From: Clostridiales bacterium
Lineage (GTDB): Bacteria; Bacillota; Clostridia; Lachnospirales; Lachnospiraceae
Direction: 5' to 3'
Assembly: GCA_019423795.1 (NCBI GenBank)
Contig: JAHZAT010000086.1
Span: forward strand, 1 to 12,582
DNA length: 12,582 nt
In this document: positions 6,547-12,548 of the stretch, one piece after another
How the letters are laid out: each line of letters opens with the position of its first letter
Numbering within the stretch: position 1 is the first letter of the stretch
The notes under the pieces: model-generated
The model's database searches: none
Told to the model about the DNA's origin: nothing
What the model saw: only the letters and a program-made list of their open reading frames with translations
Position numbers and translations under genes: made by a program

Positions 6547-7094
6547 AGGAAATCCTCTTTCTGAAACATGGTTCTTACGCGTTTCTTGGCTACAGCAATT
6601 CTTTTCTTAACTGCTCTTTCAGAAATATGAAACATACATGCAATCTCACTATATTTAAATCCATAGAAATAATGAAAAATTATAGTATCACGAAAATCGG
6701 GTGTTAGTGTTGAGAAAATGATCTTGAGAGAATCAAGATAAATATAACGGATAAACAGATCCTCAGGATCAATGAGATTACGAGAAATATCGTTACCATC
6801 ATCATAATCTAAAGGATAGTGAGAATTTTTATACTCATCCATAGTTAGTGTATACATCACATTACGCTGTATAGCAAAGAGATAATAGATAATCTCGTGT
6901 TCAGGTACATGTAATGCTGTGTCAGGATGTAAAAGAATTCTTTCAAATATCTGCTGAACACCATCTTCAGCAATACTTGGATTTGACGTGTAATGAAAAG
7001 CATTACAGTATAATTTATGCGAATATTTCTGATATAAAAGTGCAACATATTCAGAAATATTCTGATTGTTTGTGGGGTGACCGTTTCCCTTCAT
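6543..7094 (-). CDS. Sigma-70 family RNA polymerase sigma factor (ECF-like)
   Basis: A 183-residue protein with the two-domain build of small alternative sigma factors, which bind core RNA polymerase and direct it to a special promoter set. Region 2 covers about residues 15-55 (LYQKYSHKLYCNAFHYTSNPSIAEDGVQQIFERIL) and region 4 about 123-178 (LKIIFSTLTPDFRDTIIFHYFYGFKYSEIACMFHISERAVKKRI), the latter with a clear helix-turn-helix. A 50-residue acidic linker joins them. The open frame reaches an ATG at 7109, but that codon has no ribosome binding site; the ATG at 7094 has GGAG nine bases upstream and is chosen. It lies 62 bases behind the 88-residue gene on the same strand. No anti-sigma gene is recognisable next to it. 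Its regulon and signal are unknown. Confidence 0.85.
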   Translation of the reverse strand: MKGNGHPTNNQNISEYVALLYQKYSHKLYCNAFHYTSNPSIAEDGVQQIFERILLHPDTALHVPEHEIIYYLFAIQRNVMYTLTMDEYKNSHYPLDYDDGNDISRNLIDPEDLFIRYIYLDSLKIIFSTLTPDFRDTIIFHYFYGFKYSEIACMFHISERAVKKRIAVAKKRVRTMFQKEDFL

Positions 7095-7156
7095 ATAAAT
7101 AATCTCCATTTGTTTTGTGGTTTTGTAAACGATTTCAAAAGAAAATATAAAATTAT

Positions 7157-7423
7157 TTAGTCTTCTTCAATTACCTGAATTTCAAGAAAATCAAAATCAA
7201 TATCTTCTACAAAACTGTCAGAATTAAATCTGGTTTTTGAATGATGGATAAAGTCGTTTTTATTGTGATCAAGCCAGAGTGGTTTAGAAAGATCAAATTC
7301 ATAACAGATCTCTTCCAATGCCTGATATACTTTTCTAGTTCGATTCAGATCACTATCTATACAGATTACAGTGTCTTTTAACATATGATTTTCATGAAAA
7401 ATCTTGCCCCACATACGAAACAT
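7157..7423 (-). CDS. Conserved hypothetical protein (88 residues)
   Basis: A short soluble protein that I recognise only as a conserved hypothetical of clostridia, not as a named family. It starts MFRMWGKIF, continues with the helical segment DLNRTRKVYQALEEICYEFDLSKPLWLDHN (residues about 24-55) and ends in a strongly acidic tail, FLEIQVIEED. It has no signal peptide or transmembrane helix. The ATG is preceded by GCAGGAG at seven bases. A well-formed sigma-A promoter (7474-7502) stands just upstream, and the sigma-factor gene follows on the same strand, so both are probably in one transcript. A role linked to that sigma factor is only a guess from position. Confidence 0.8.
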   Translation of the reverse strand: MFRMWGKIFHENHMLKDTVICIDSDLNRTRKVYQALEEICYEFDLSKPLWLDHNKNDFIHHSKTRFNSDSFVEDIDFDFLEIQVIEED

Positions 7424-7473
7424 AAATAAACTCCTGCCTTAATAAATTGGTAAATAGTTACTTCTTTTGACTT

Positions 7474-7502
7474 AGTATAGAAGTATTTTTGTTTCTTGTA
7501 AA
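7474..7502 (-). promoter_or_regulatory. Sigma-A promoter for the 88-residue protein/sigma-factor operon
   Basis: On the minus strand TTTACA (7502-7497), a 17-base spacer and TATACT (7479-7474), about 50 bases before the start at 7423. Its -35 box overlaps, on the opposite strand, the -35 box of the EIIC promoter. Confidence 0.7.
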
Positions 7503-7523
7503 GCAAAATAGGTATGTTATACT
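7496..7523 (+). promoter_or_regulatory. Sigma-A promoter (extended -10) for the PTS EIIC gene
   Basis: TTGTAA at 7496-7501, a 16-base spacer ending in TGT, and TATACT at 7518-7523, so the -10 is of the TGn extended type. It lies 33 bases before the EIIC ATG at 7557. Confidence 0.7.
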
Positions 7524-7556
7524 AAAAAAAACATTATGTTAAAAGGGAGATGGAGC

Positions 7557-8612
7557 ATGAAAATTTTAAAACGGATTTTTATAGATGGATTGTCAGGAAT
7601 GGCAATAGGATTATTTGCAACATTGATCATTGGAACGATTTTAGAACAAGCCGGAACGATCATAGGAGGAGATATAGGAAATATGATCGTTATGGTTGCA
7701 TCGATTGCTAAAGTATTGACGGGAGCTGGAATTGGAATTGGAGTTGCAAGTAAATTAGGAGAATCAACACTTGTATGTGCATCTGCCGCAAGTGCGGGTA
7801 TGATCGGAGCTTTTGCTTCTGGCTTATTGAATGGAAGTGTAAGTTCAAGTGGCAAAATCCTATTAAGTGGCCCAGGAGAGCCTCTTGGAGCATTTGTAGC
7901 GGCTTACATAGGAATAGAGATTGGAAGGATTTTCATTGGAAGAACAAAGCTTGATATTATTTTGACGCCATTAACAACGATCGTATGTGGTGGAATCGTG
8001 GGGTTAACGGTTGGACCATATATTTCAGATCTCATGAAACAGATCGGAGAGATGATTCGATGGGGAACAGAACAGCAGCCATTTTTGATGGGAATTGTTG
8101 TTTCTGTATTGATGGGTATGGCGTTAACTCTTCCGATCAGTTCAGCAGCACTTGGAATTATTTTGAATCTTTCTGGAATTGCCGCAGGAGCAGCAACGAT
8201 TGGGTGTTGTGCACAGATGATCGGATTTGCGACGGCCAGTTTACGGGAGAATGGAATTGGAGGTCTATTGGCACAGGGAATAGGAACATCGATGTTACAG
8301 GTTCCCAATATTGTAAGAAAACCATTGATCTGGCTGCCACCGATCATTACAAGTGCCATTCTTGGTCCGATCTCTACTGTAGTTTTAAAAATGACGAATA
8401 ATGCAATTGGTTCTGGTATGGGAACGGCAGGGTTTGTGGGACCAATGATGACATATAAGACGATGACAACAGGAGGAATTTCTGCAGTGACTGTTATTGT
8501 CATGATACTGGTCATGCAGATCATAGCTCCTGCATTTTTGACATATTTTATTTCGGAAGCGATGCGTAGAGCAGGATTGATCAAGGATGGGGACATGAAA
8601 CTTGATATATAG
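7557..8612 (+). CDS. PTS EIIC-like membrane transporter (PTS_EIIC_2 family)
   Basis: A 351-residue, very hydrophobic protein with about nine or ten predicted transmembrane helices and many small-residue helix-packing motifs (GAGIGIGVASKLGEST, SAASAGMIGAFASGLL). The family is the stand-alone EIIC type, of the same broad group as sugar phosphotransferase permeases; GPGEPLGAF near residue 103 and the TAGFVGPMMTYKTM stretch near 295 fit it. The substrate is not known. No EIIA or EIIB gene is nearby, so it may use partners encoded elsewhere or not be a phosphotransferase at all. The start at 7557 is chosen because GGGAG stands seven bases before it; an earlier in-frame ATG at 7536 has no such site. 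Its last 32 bases overlap the convergent yyaC gene. Confidence 0.85.
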   Translation: MKILKRIFIDGLSGMAIGLFATLIIGTILEQAGTIIGGDIGNMIVMVASIAKVLTGAGIGIGVASKLGESTLVCASAASAGMIGAFASGLLNGSVSSSGKILLSGPGEPLGAFVAAYIGIEIGRIFIGRTKLDIILTPLTTIVCGGIVGLTVGPYISDLMKQIGEMIRWGTEQQPFLMGIVVSVLMGMALTLPISSAALGIILNLSGIAAGAATIGCCAQMIGFATASLRENGIGGLLAQGIGTSMLQVPNIVRKPLIWLPPIITSAILGPISTVVLKMTNNAIGSGMGTAGFVGPMMTYKTMTTGGISAVTVIVMILVMQIIAPAFLTYFISEAMRRAGLIKDGDMKLDI

Positions 8613-9153
8613 AAGGGATATTAGCGGATTTTATACCATTTGTGATAAAATCCGCTAATTTTATAACGGTGTGAAGTCGAGTGTTTTGAATTACAGATTC
8701 GTTTGAAACGGAATCAGAAAAGACATTTACAATTCCAGTGATTGATAATTGTCCGATCGGTGGGAGTTGTTTTGAAACGCCTCGGCCAGGAAGCAGTGGG
8801 AGAGGGGAGAGTGTAATACATCCAACATGCTGTGCATAACCGAGACAGGAATCGACAGCGATGATGAAAGGATTTTGGCAGACAGAATAAATTTCTTTAA
8901 AAGTTTGATTGAGATTTTTAGCGTGAATAGGTTCTTTTAAAGTCCCAAAAACTGAATATTGAGGAGAAGGAAGCAATGCCTGACCAACGAGTGGTCCAAG
9001 ACAGTCACCAGTCGCGCGGTCTGTACCGATACAGACAATGACGAGGGGCTGATTTTTTTTATGCTTTATTTTGAGATAATGTAGCAGATCATTTTGAAAT
9101 TTCATAAGAGCATAAGGGGAATCTGGATGATAGTAAGATATTTTTTTTAACAA
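8581..9153 (-). CDS. yyaC: Spore protease YyaC family protein (DUF1256)
   Basis: A 190-residue member of the YyaC family, related in fold to the germination protease GPR and found in endospore formers; its exact substrate is not established, but a role in the spore is expected. The signature IGTDRATGDCLGPLVG is at residues 42-57 and AVDSCLG at 99-105, both with conserved aspartates. No signal peptide is visible, as expected for a forespore cytoplasmic protein. The start codon is TTG, with AGGAGG eight bases upstream; the first in-frame ATG would cut off 16 residues and lacks such a site. The C-terminal part after TNGI (residues 171-174) is a tail whose DNA holds the EIIC terminator and overlaps the end of the EIIC gene, so it is probably a lineage-specific extension. 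Confidence 0.9.
   Translation of the reverse strand: MLKKISYYHPDSPYALMKFQNDLLHYLKIKHKKNQPLVIVCIGTDRATGDCLGPLVGQALLPSPQYSVFGTLKEPIHAKNLNQTFKEIYSVCQNPFIIAVDSCLGYAQHVGCITLSPLPLLPGRGVSKQLPPIGQLSITGIVNVFSDSVSNESVIQNTRLHTVIKLADFITNGIKSANIPSIYQVSCPHP
8620..8659 (+). terminator. Intrinsic terminator of the EIIC gene, inside yyaC
   Basis: A perfect 15-base-pair stem, 8620-8634 with 8645-8659 (ATTAGCGGATTTTAT and its complement), with a 10-base loop and TTTTA after it. It lies 7 bases behind the EIIC stop but wholly inside the coding region of yyaC on the other strand. Confidence 0.8.
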
Positions 9154-9187
9154 TAGATCGTCCTCCTGATTTAAATTCTCTTTTTAG

Positions 9188-9216
9188 TGTATACAAAAAG
9201 AAAAGAAGTATGTAAA
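9188..9216 (-). promoter_or_regulatory. Probable promoter of yyaC
   Basis: On the minus strand TTTACA (9216-9211), 17 bases, TATACA (9193-9188), about 35 bases before the TTG start. This reads as a sigma-A site; a forespore-specific (sigma F/G) promoter would be expected for a spore gene, and I did not find a convincing one. Confidence 0.5.
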
Positions 9217-9224
9217 AAAATTTT

Positions 9225-9238
9225 AACGTCTCGACGTT
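9225..9238. promoter_or_regulatory. Inverted repeat AACGTC-TC-GACGTT between divergent promoters (operator candidate)
   Basis: Six-base arms, exact, around TC, with CGTC/GACG standing out in a very AT-rich stretch. It lies between the -35 box of the yyaC promoter (9211-9216) and that of the LysM-operon promoter (9241-9246), a natural place for a regulator of both. Confidence 0.45.
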
Positions 9239-9240
9239 GT

Positions 9241-9268
9241 TTGATAAAAATTTTTATCTCTTTATGAT
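9241..9268 (+). promoter_or_regulatory. Sigma-A promoter for the LysM gene, overlapped by a 16-bp palindrome
   Basis: TTGATA at 9241-9246, a 16-base spacer and TATGAT at 9263-9268, 37 bases before the GTG start. A perfect palindrome, GATAAAAATTTTTATC at 9243-9258, covers most of the -35 and much of the spacer. Confidence 0.65.
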
Positions 9269-9305
9269 AAGGTTTTTGTGAAATGGAAGAAAAGGAGGTT
9301 TTTTC

Positions 9306-10448
9306 GTGAAAACAGAGCAGCAGTTGCCTAAAAATATCAGGCAGATTGGAAGTCCAGCAGGACACACAAAAGTATATATTGAAGATTACGTTATAACATT
9401 TTTAAATTCTTTATCCATGGACAAAAATACATATGTAAGAGGAGCAATTTTATTTGGAGAGAAAAAGCAGATTGGAAATGATCTTGTTATTTTTATAAGA
9501 GGAGCGATCGAGGGACAGAATCTGGAATTGGATCTTGATGAAACAGTATTTGATGATGAAGTATGGAGAGAGATATATCAACAGAAGGAGCGATTGTTTT
9601 CTGGTCTGGATGTCATCGGATGGGCACTTTTAAGAATGGGATTTTCGGTTCGACTCAATGATAAAATAAAAAAGACACATTTTGAAAATTTTCCAGGAGA
9701 AGGAAAAGTGTTATATATGATGGATGATCTGGAAGGAGAAGATGCATTTTATGTTTTTCGAGGAGAAGATCTCTCAAGGCAAAATGGATACTATATATAT
9801 TATGAAAAAAATCCGATGATGCAGAATTATCTTGTAGAACGAAGACAAGATATAAAAGAGGTGCAGACATATGAAAAAATGATGGAGAGTCGAAGAGATG
9901 AGAAATTGATCCAGCAGTTTCGTGAAAAGATATCCAAAAAGACCAAGAGTAATCAGAGAAAAGGAAGGATTCGGAATATTTCAACGGCAGCAGCAGTTAC
10001 GATCATGATGATCATGGGAGGTACGATGTATTATTATGCTGGACAAGATCAGAGTATAAATTTTAAAGAGGTTGTAAATGGTGCGGTGCATACGATGGGA
10101 AAAGGGGTGTCGGATCAAATTTCAACAAAATCATCAACAAAATCATCAACAACGAGTGTAAAAATAACAAAAACATTAGATTCGGCAACACAAACTTCAA
10201 TACATAAAAAGGAACAAAAAACAACACAACCCACAATAAAACAAAAACAGAAAACTCAAAAAGTAAGTTCTGGGCAATACAAGTCTTATACATATACCGT
10301 AAAAAGTGGAGAGACGTTAGTATCGATCAGTCGGAAGGTATATGGGACCCAGAAGCTTGTTCAAAGAATCAAAAAGGCAAATGCATTGTCTGACGAAAAT
10401 CAGATTTACCCCGGACAGAAGTTGATCATTCCTGGAACACTTCGATGA
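9306..10448 (+). CDS. Membrane protein with degenerate MPN/JAB-like domain and C-terminal LysM domain
   Basis: A 380-residue type II membrane protein. Residues about 10-160 form a soluble domain whose strand and helix order (HTKVYIEDYVITFLNSLS, RGAILFGEK, DLVIFIRGAIEG, LDVIGWALLRMGFSVRLND, GEGKVLYMMD, DAFYVFRG) recalls the MPN/JAB fold; the catalytic H-x-H-P after GW is replaced by LLRM, so it should be inactive as a protease. A charged helix follows at 175-220, one transmembrane helix at 225-245, a Ser/Thr/Lys/Gln-rich wall-spanning linker at 265-325, and a LysM domain at about 329-376 (YTVKSGETLVSISRKVYG...IYPGQKLIIP) that binds peptidoglycan glycan. The start codon is GTG with AAAGGAGG seven bases upstream. 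The LysM and membrane parts are sure; the MPN reading is my inference. It probably links cytoplasm to wall, together with the two genes downstream. Confidence 0.88.
   Translation: MKTEQQLPKNIRQIGSPAGHTKVYIEDYVITFLNSLSMDKNTYVRGAILFGEKKQIGNDLVIFIRGAIEGQNLELDLDETVFDDEVWREIYQQKERLFSGLDVIGWALLRMGFSVRLNDKIKKTHFENFPGEGKVLYMMDDLEGEDAFYVFRGEDLSRQNGYYIYYEKNPMMQNYLVERRQDIKEVQTYEKMMESRRDEKLIQQFREKISKKTKSNQRKGRIRNISTAAAVTIMMIMGGTMYYYAGQDQSINFKEVVNGAVHTMGKGVSDQISTKSSTKSSTTSVKITKTLDSATQTSIHKKEQKTTQPTIKQKQKTQKVSSGQYKSYTYTVKSGETLVSISRKVYGTQKLVQRIKKANALSDENQIYPGQKLIIPGTLR
10122..10151 (+). repeat. 12-bp tandem repeat in the LysM protein linker
   Basis: TCAACAAAATCA occurs twice in tandem (10122-10145) and half of a third copy follows. 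It keeps the frame and encodes repeats of Ser-Thr-Lys-Ser in the extracellular linker, so copy number could change linker length without a frameshift. Confidence 0.7.
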
Positions 10449-10475
10449 TATTTAAACTAGGAAATATGTGTAGAC

Positions 10476-10504
10476 TGGACACATTTCATTGAATAAGGTA
10501 TACT
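10476..10504 (+). promoter_or_regulatory. Sigma-A promoter for the DUF5711-cvpA pair
   Basis: TGGACA at 10476-10481, 17 bases, TATACT at 10499-10504, 47 bases before the DUF5711 start. The -35 is part of a weak hairpin (ATGTGT at 10466-10471 with ACACAT at 10479-10484). No strong terminator follows the LysM gene, so read-through plus this internal promoter is likely. Confidence 0.6.
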
Positions 10505-10551
10505 TACCTGTATTCAGAGATGATGATTGATTAGAAAATGGAAGGTATTTT

Positions 10552-11745
10552 ATGGAACAAAAGACGAAATCAGGGTTTTCTCTTTATGTCAATTCCAATG
10601 AGAACATTCAAAATGCATTATTTCTAAGAGAAAAAAAGAAAAAATATCGTATGGGATTGATCATAGCGTTTGTGGTTGTATGTATATGTACAATATTTGC
10701 ATATCGCTATCGGACATATCACAGGATGAAGGTTGTAAAAACGATCACAAAAGAGCTGACAGAATCATTTCAGTCATTTGCATATAAGAAAGGAACGATC
10801 TGTTACAGCGAAGATGGGATTTCTTTCTTAGATGGAAAAGGAAATGAAAAATGGAATAAAACATATTCCATTAAGAATCCACAGGCATCTTATTGTGGGG
10901 ACTATATTGTAGTTGCATCCAAGAATGGGAATGAGATTGCGTTACTTGATTCAGATGGACAGATGAAAAAATTTAGTGTATCTTATCCAATCGTAGATTT
11001 GGAAGTGGCAAAACAAGGTGTAATTGCTTTAATTCTTCACGGTGATAATGGAAATTATATAGAATTATATGATGCAGCACAGAAGAAACTTGTAAGTATC
11101 AAAGTCACATCTGATCAAAATGGATATCCAATGGATATTGATCTGTCATCAGATGGACAAAATCTTTTAGTCAGTTATCTTGTCGTTGATGGGATTAATG
11201 TAAAAAGCAGAGTTGCACTGTATAATTTTGGACAGGAAGGTGAAGACAGTGGAGATCAGATGATCGGTGGCTTTGATTTTAAAGATACGGTAATTCCGAA
11301 AGTGAGCTTTATGGGTGATTCTAAAGCTGTGGCAATTGGAGATGATCAGATGATTTTCTTTAAAGTAGGAAAAACAATTTCTAAAAAGCAAACGATATCA
11401 TTTGATAAAGATGTGAGTAGTGTTGCGGTGAATGATGATTACGCAGCATTCGTATTTGAAGATCAGAAAAAAACAGATCAAGAAAAATATGAAGCAGTCG
11501 TATATAATAAAACAGGAAGAAAATTGATGTCACATAAATTCTCTTCAGAATATAATAAATTATTATTAGGAGAGAAAGAATTATTGTTGGCTGGAAATTA
11601 TCATTGTTCAATTGTGAATTTTGCTGGACATGAAATGTTTAAGAAAGACTTTAAGAAACGGATTGTCAATATTTCACCAACAGGAAAAAGACAGAAATAT
11701 CTGATAACCTATGAAAATAGTACAAATTTATCAGAGATATACTAG
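10552..11745 (+). CDS. DUF5711 family membrane-anchored beta-propeller-like protein
   Basis: A 397-residue protein with a basic cytoplasmic start (LREKKKKYR), one transmembrane helix at residues about 34-52 (GLIIAFVVVCICTIFAY) and a large extracellular part. The latter is built of repeated short beta-strand blades, each ending in patterns such as GISFLDGKGNEKW, GNEIALLDSDGQMKKF, NYIELYDAAQKKLV, RVALYNFGQ and EAVVYNKTGRKLM, as in WD40/PQQ-like propellers. This fits the DUF5711 family, whose function is not known. Propellers of this kind usually serve as protein- or glycan-binding platforms. GGAAGG stands six bases before the ATG. The gene is 103 bases behind the LysM gene and 12 bases before cvpA, and the three are likely one functional unit at the membrane-wall interface. 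Confidence 0.82.
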   Translation: MEQKTKSGFSLYVNSNENIQNALFLREKKKKYRMGLIIAFVVVCICTIFAYRYRTYHRMKVVKTITKELTESFQSFAYKKGTICYSEDGISFLDGKGNEKWNKTYSIKNPQASYCGDYIVVASKNGNEIALLDSDGQMKKFSVSYPIVDLEVAKQGVIALILHGDNGNYIELYDAAQKKLVSIKVTSDQNGYPMDIDLSSDGQNLLVSYLVVDGINVKSRVALYNFGQEGEDSGDQMIGGFDFKDTVIPKVSFMGDSKAVAIGDDQMIFFKVGKTISKKQTISFDKDVSSVAVNDDYAAFVFEDQKKTDQEKYEAVVYNKTGRKLMSHKFSSEYNKLLLGEKELLLAGNYHCSIVNFAGHEMFKKDFKKRIVNISPTGKRQKYLITYENSTNLSEIY

Positions 11746-11757
11746 AATGGAGTACAT

Positions 11758-12294
11758 ATGGGAGAAATTATCGTAGCTGTTTTTGGAATCTATTTGATCT
11801 TGCAGATGATCATAGGTTATCGAAGAGGACTCATTAAAAGTATGCTGAATCTTGCATCATGGATTTTAACTTTTGCGATCGCTTATAAAGGCGCTGCATA
11901 TTTTAAAGAAATAGTGATTCAAAATGTACCAGAAATCCAGGGAACGATTGTTACAGATCGAATTGCATATATGATTGCATATATGGGGTTGATGATCGTA
12001 TGTAAAATTATTTTTTCAGTGGTAATACGTTTTGCAAATAAAGTTACAAGGGTTCCAGGTGTTGGGTTTATTAACAAGGTAGCAGGAGCAGCACTTGGAT
12101 TGATCAAAGGTTCCTTGATCATTATGGTAGTTGTATTTTTTATTTCATTGATGCCACATGTTGGAATGGAATCTGAATATGCTCAGATCGTTGGCGGAAG
12201 TGAAGTTATGCAGACAATGGTGGAGACGAATCCATTAGAACAGATGATCAAACAGCAGATACAGATAGAAATACAGAAATTATTACAACAATAA
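11758..12294 (+). CDS. CvpA family membrane protein
   Basis: A 178-residue protein of the CvpA (colicin V production) family, recognisable from the opening IIVAVFGIYLILQMIIGYRRGLIKSMLNLASWI and from NKVTRVPGVGFINKVAGAALGLIKG at residues about 93-117. Four transmembrane helices are expected, near residues 3-21, 25-45, 67-90 and 107-130, followed by a Gln- and Glu-rich amphipathic tail. Members occur widely in bacteria; they have been tied to envelope stress tolerance and, in E. coli, to colicin V export and purF expression, but the biochemical activity is unsettled. GGAG stands five bases before the ATG. The gene is the last of the LysM-DUF5711-cvpA set and is closed by a strong terminator. 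Confidence 0.88.
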   Translation: MGEIIVAVFGIYLILQMIIGYRRGLIKSMLNLASWILTFAIAYKGAAYFKEIVIQNVPEIQGTIVTDRIAYMIAYMGLMIVCKIIFSVVIRFANKVTRVPGVGFINKVAGAALGLIKGSLIIMVVVFFISLMPHVGMESEYAQIVGGSEVMQTMVETNPLEQMIKQQIQIEIQKLLQQ

Positions 12295-12351
12295 AAAGAA
12301 GGTATTTTGCAAATGTCATTTAATGATTCATTTGCAGGATACCTTCTTTTT
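12294..12351 (+). terminator. Strong intrinsic terminator after cvpA
   Basis: A 22-pair stem (12294-12315 with 12329-12350), continuous apart from two adjacent T-G wobbles, encloses a 13-base loop and ends in TTTTT. It begins on the last base of the cvpA stop codon. The A-tract on the left arm would make it work in both directions. Confidence 0.85.
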
Positions 12352-12404
12352 GAAATAATGATGAGAGTGTTAAATAATAAAAATAGAAAAAATGAAAAAA
12401 GGTG

Positions 12405-12433
12405 TTGACATAAAAGAAATGGCATGATATTAT
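12405..12433 (+). promoter_or_regulatory. Consensus sigma-A promoter P1 of a probable stable-RNA operon
   Basis: TTGACA at 12405-12410, 17 bases, TATTAT at 12428-12433. The start point would be near 12440, directly before a hairpin CTGTCT-GTGAG-AGACAG (12441-12457) in the leader. Confidence 0.85.
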
Positions 12434-12519
12434 ATTTAAGCTGTCTGTGAGAGACAGTGAGGAACATATTGTTTCAAAGGGATTTGAAAAAATGTTTCAA
12501 AAAAGAATTAAAAAAGTTC

Positions 12520-12548
12520 TTGACAAGTAAGAAAGAACATGATATGAT
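12520..12548 (+). promoter_or_regulatory. Consensus sigma-A promoter P2 of a probable stable-RNA operon
   Basis: TTGACA at 12520-12525, 17 bases, TATGAT at 12543-12548. Like P1 it has CATGATAT across the spacer/-10 junction, so the two are near copies 115 bases apart. No start codon with a ribosome binding site follows before the window ends. Tandem, perfect -35 promoters with no ORF point to an rRNA operon just outside the window (inference). Confidence 0.8.

Noticed and set aside
6347..6610. Plus-strand open frame of 87 codons
   Set aside because: It has no ribosome binding site, no recognisable domain, and its end lies antisense to the well-supported sigma-factor gene.
7095..7109. Upstream ATG at 7109 as sigma-factor start
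   Set aside because: No ribosome binding site precedes it, while GGAG nine bases before the ATG at 7094 is well placed.
7536..7556. Upstream ATG at 7536 as EIIC start
   Set aside because: GGGAG at 7545-7549 lies after it and fits the ATG at 7557.
7985..8401. Plus-strand open frame of 138 codons
   Set aside because: It lies in another frame of the EIIC gene, is rich in Trp, Cys and Asn, and has no ribosome binding site.
7904..8596. Minus-strand open frame of 230 codons
   Set aside because: It is antisense to the EIIC gene; its Pro/Ile-rich, low-complexity product is a typical shadow of a hydrophobic membrane protein.
10122..10151. Direct repeats as a CRISPR-like array
   Set aside because: The unit is 12 bases without spacers, in frame, and encodes a Ser/Thr/Lys linker.
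10466..10484. Hairpin after the LysM gene as a terminator
   Set aside because: Only six pairs and no T-run; it overlaps the -35 of the next promoter.
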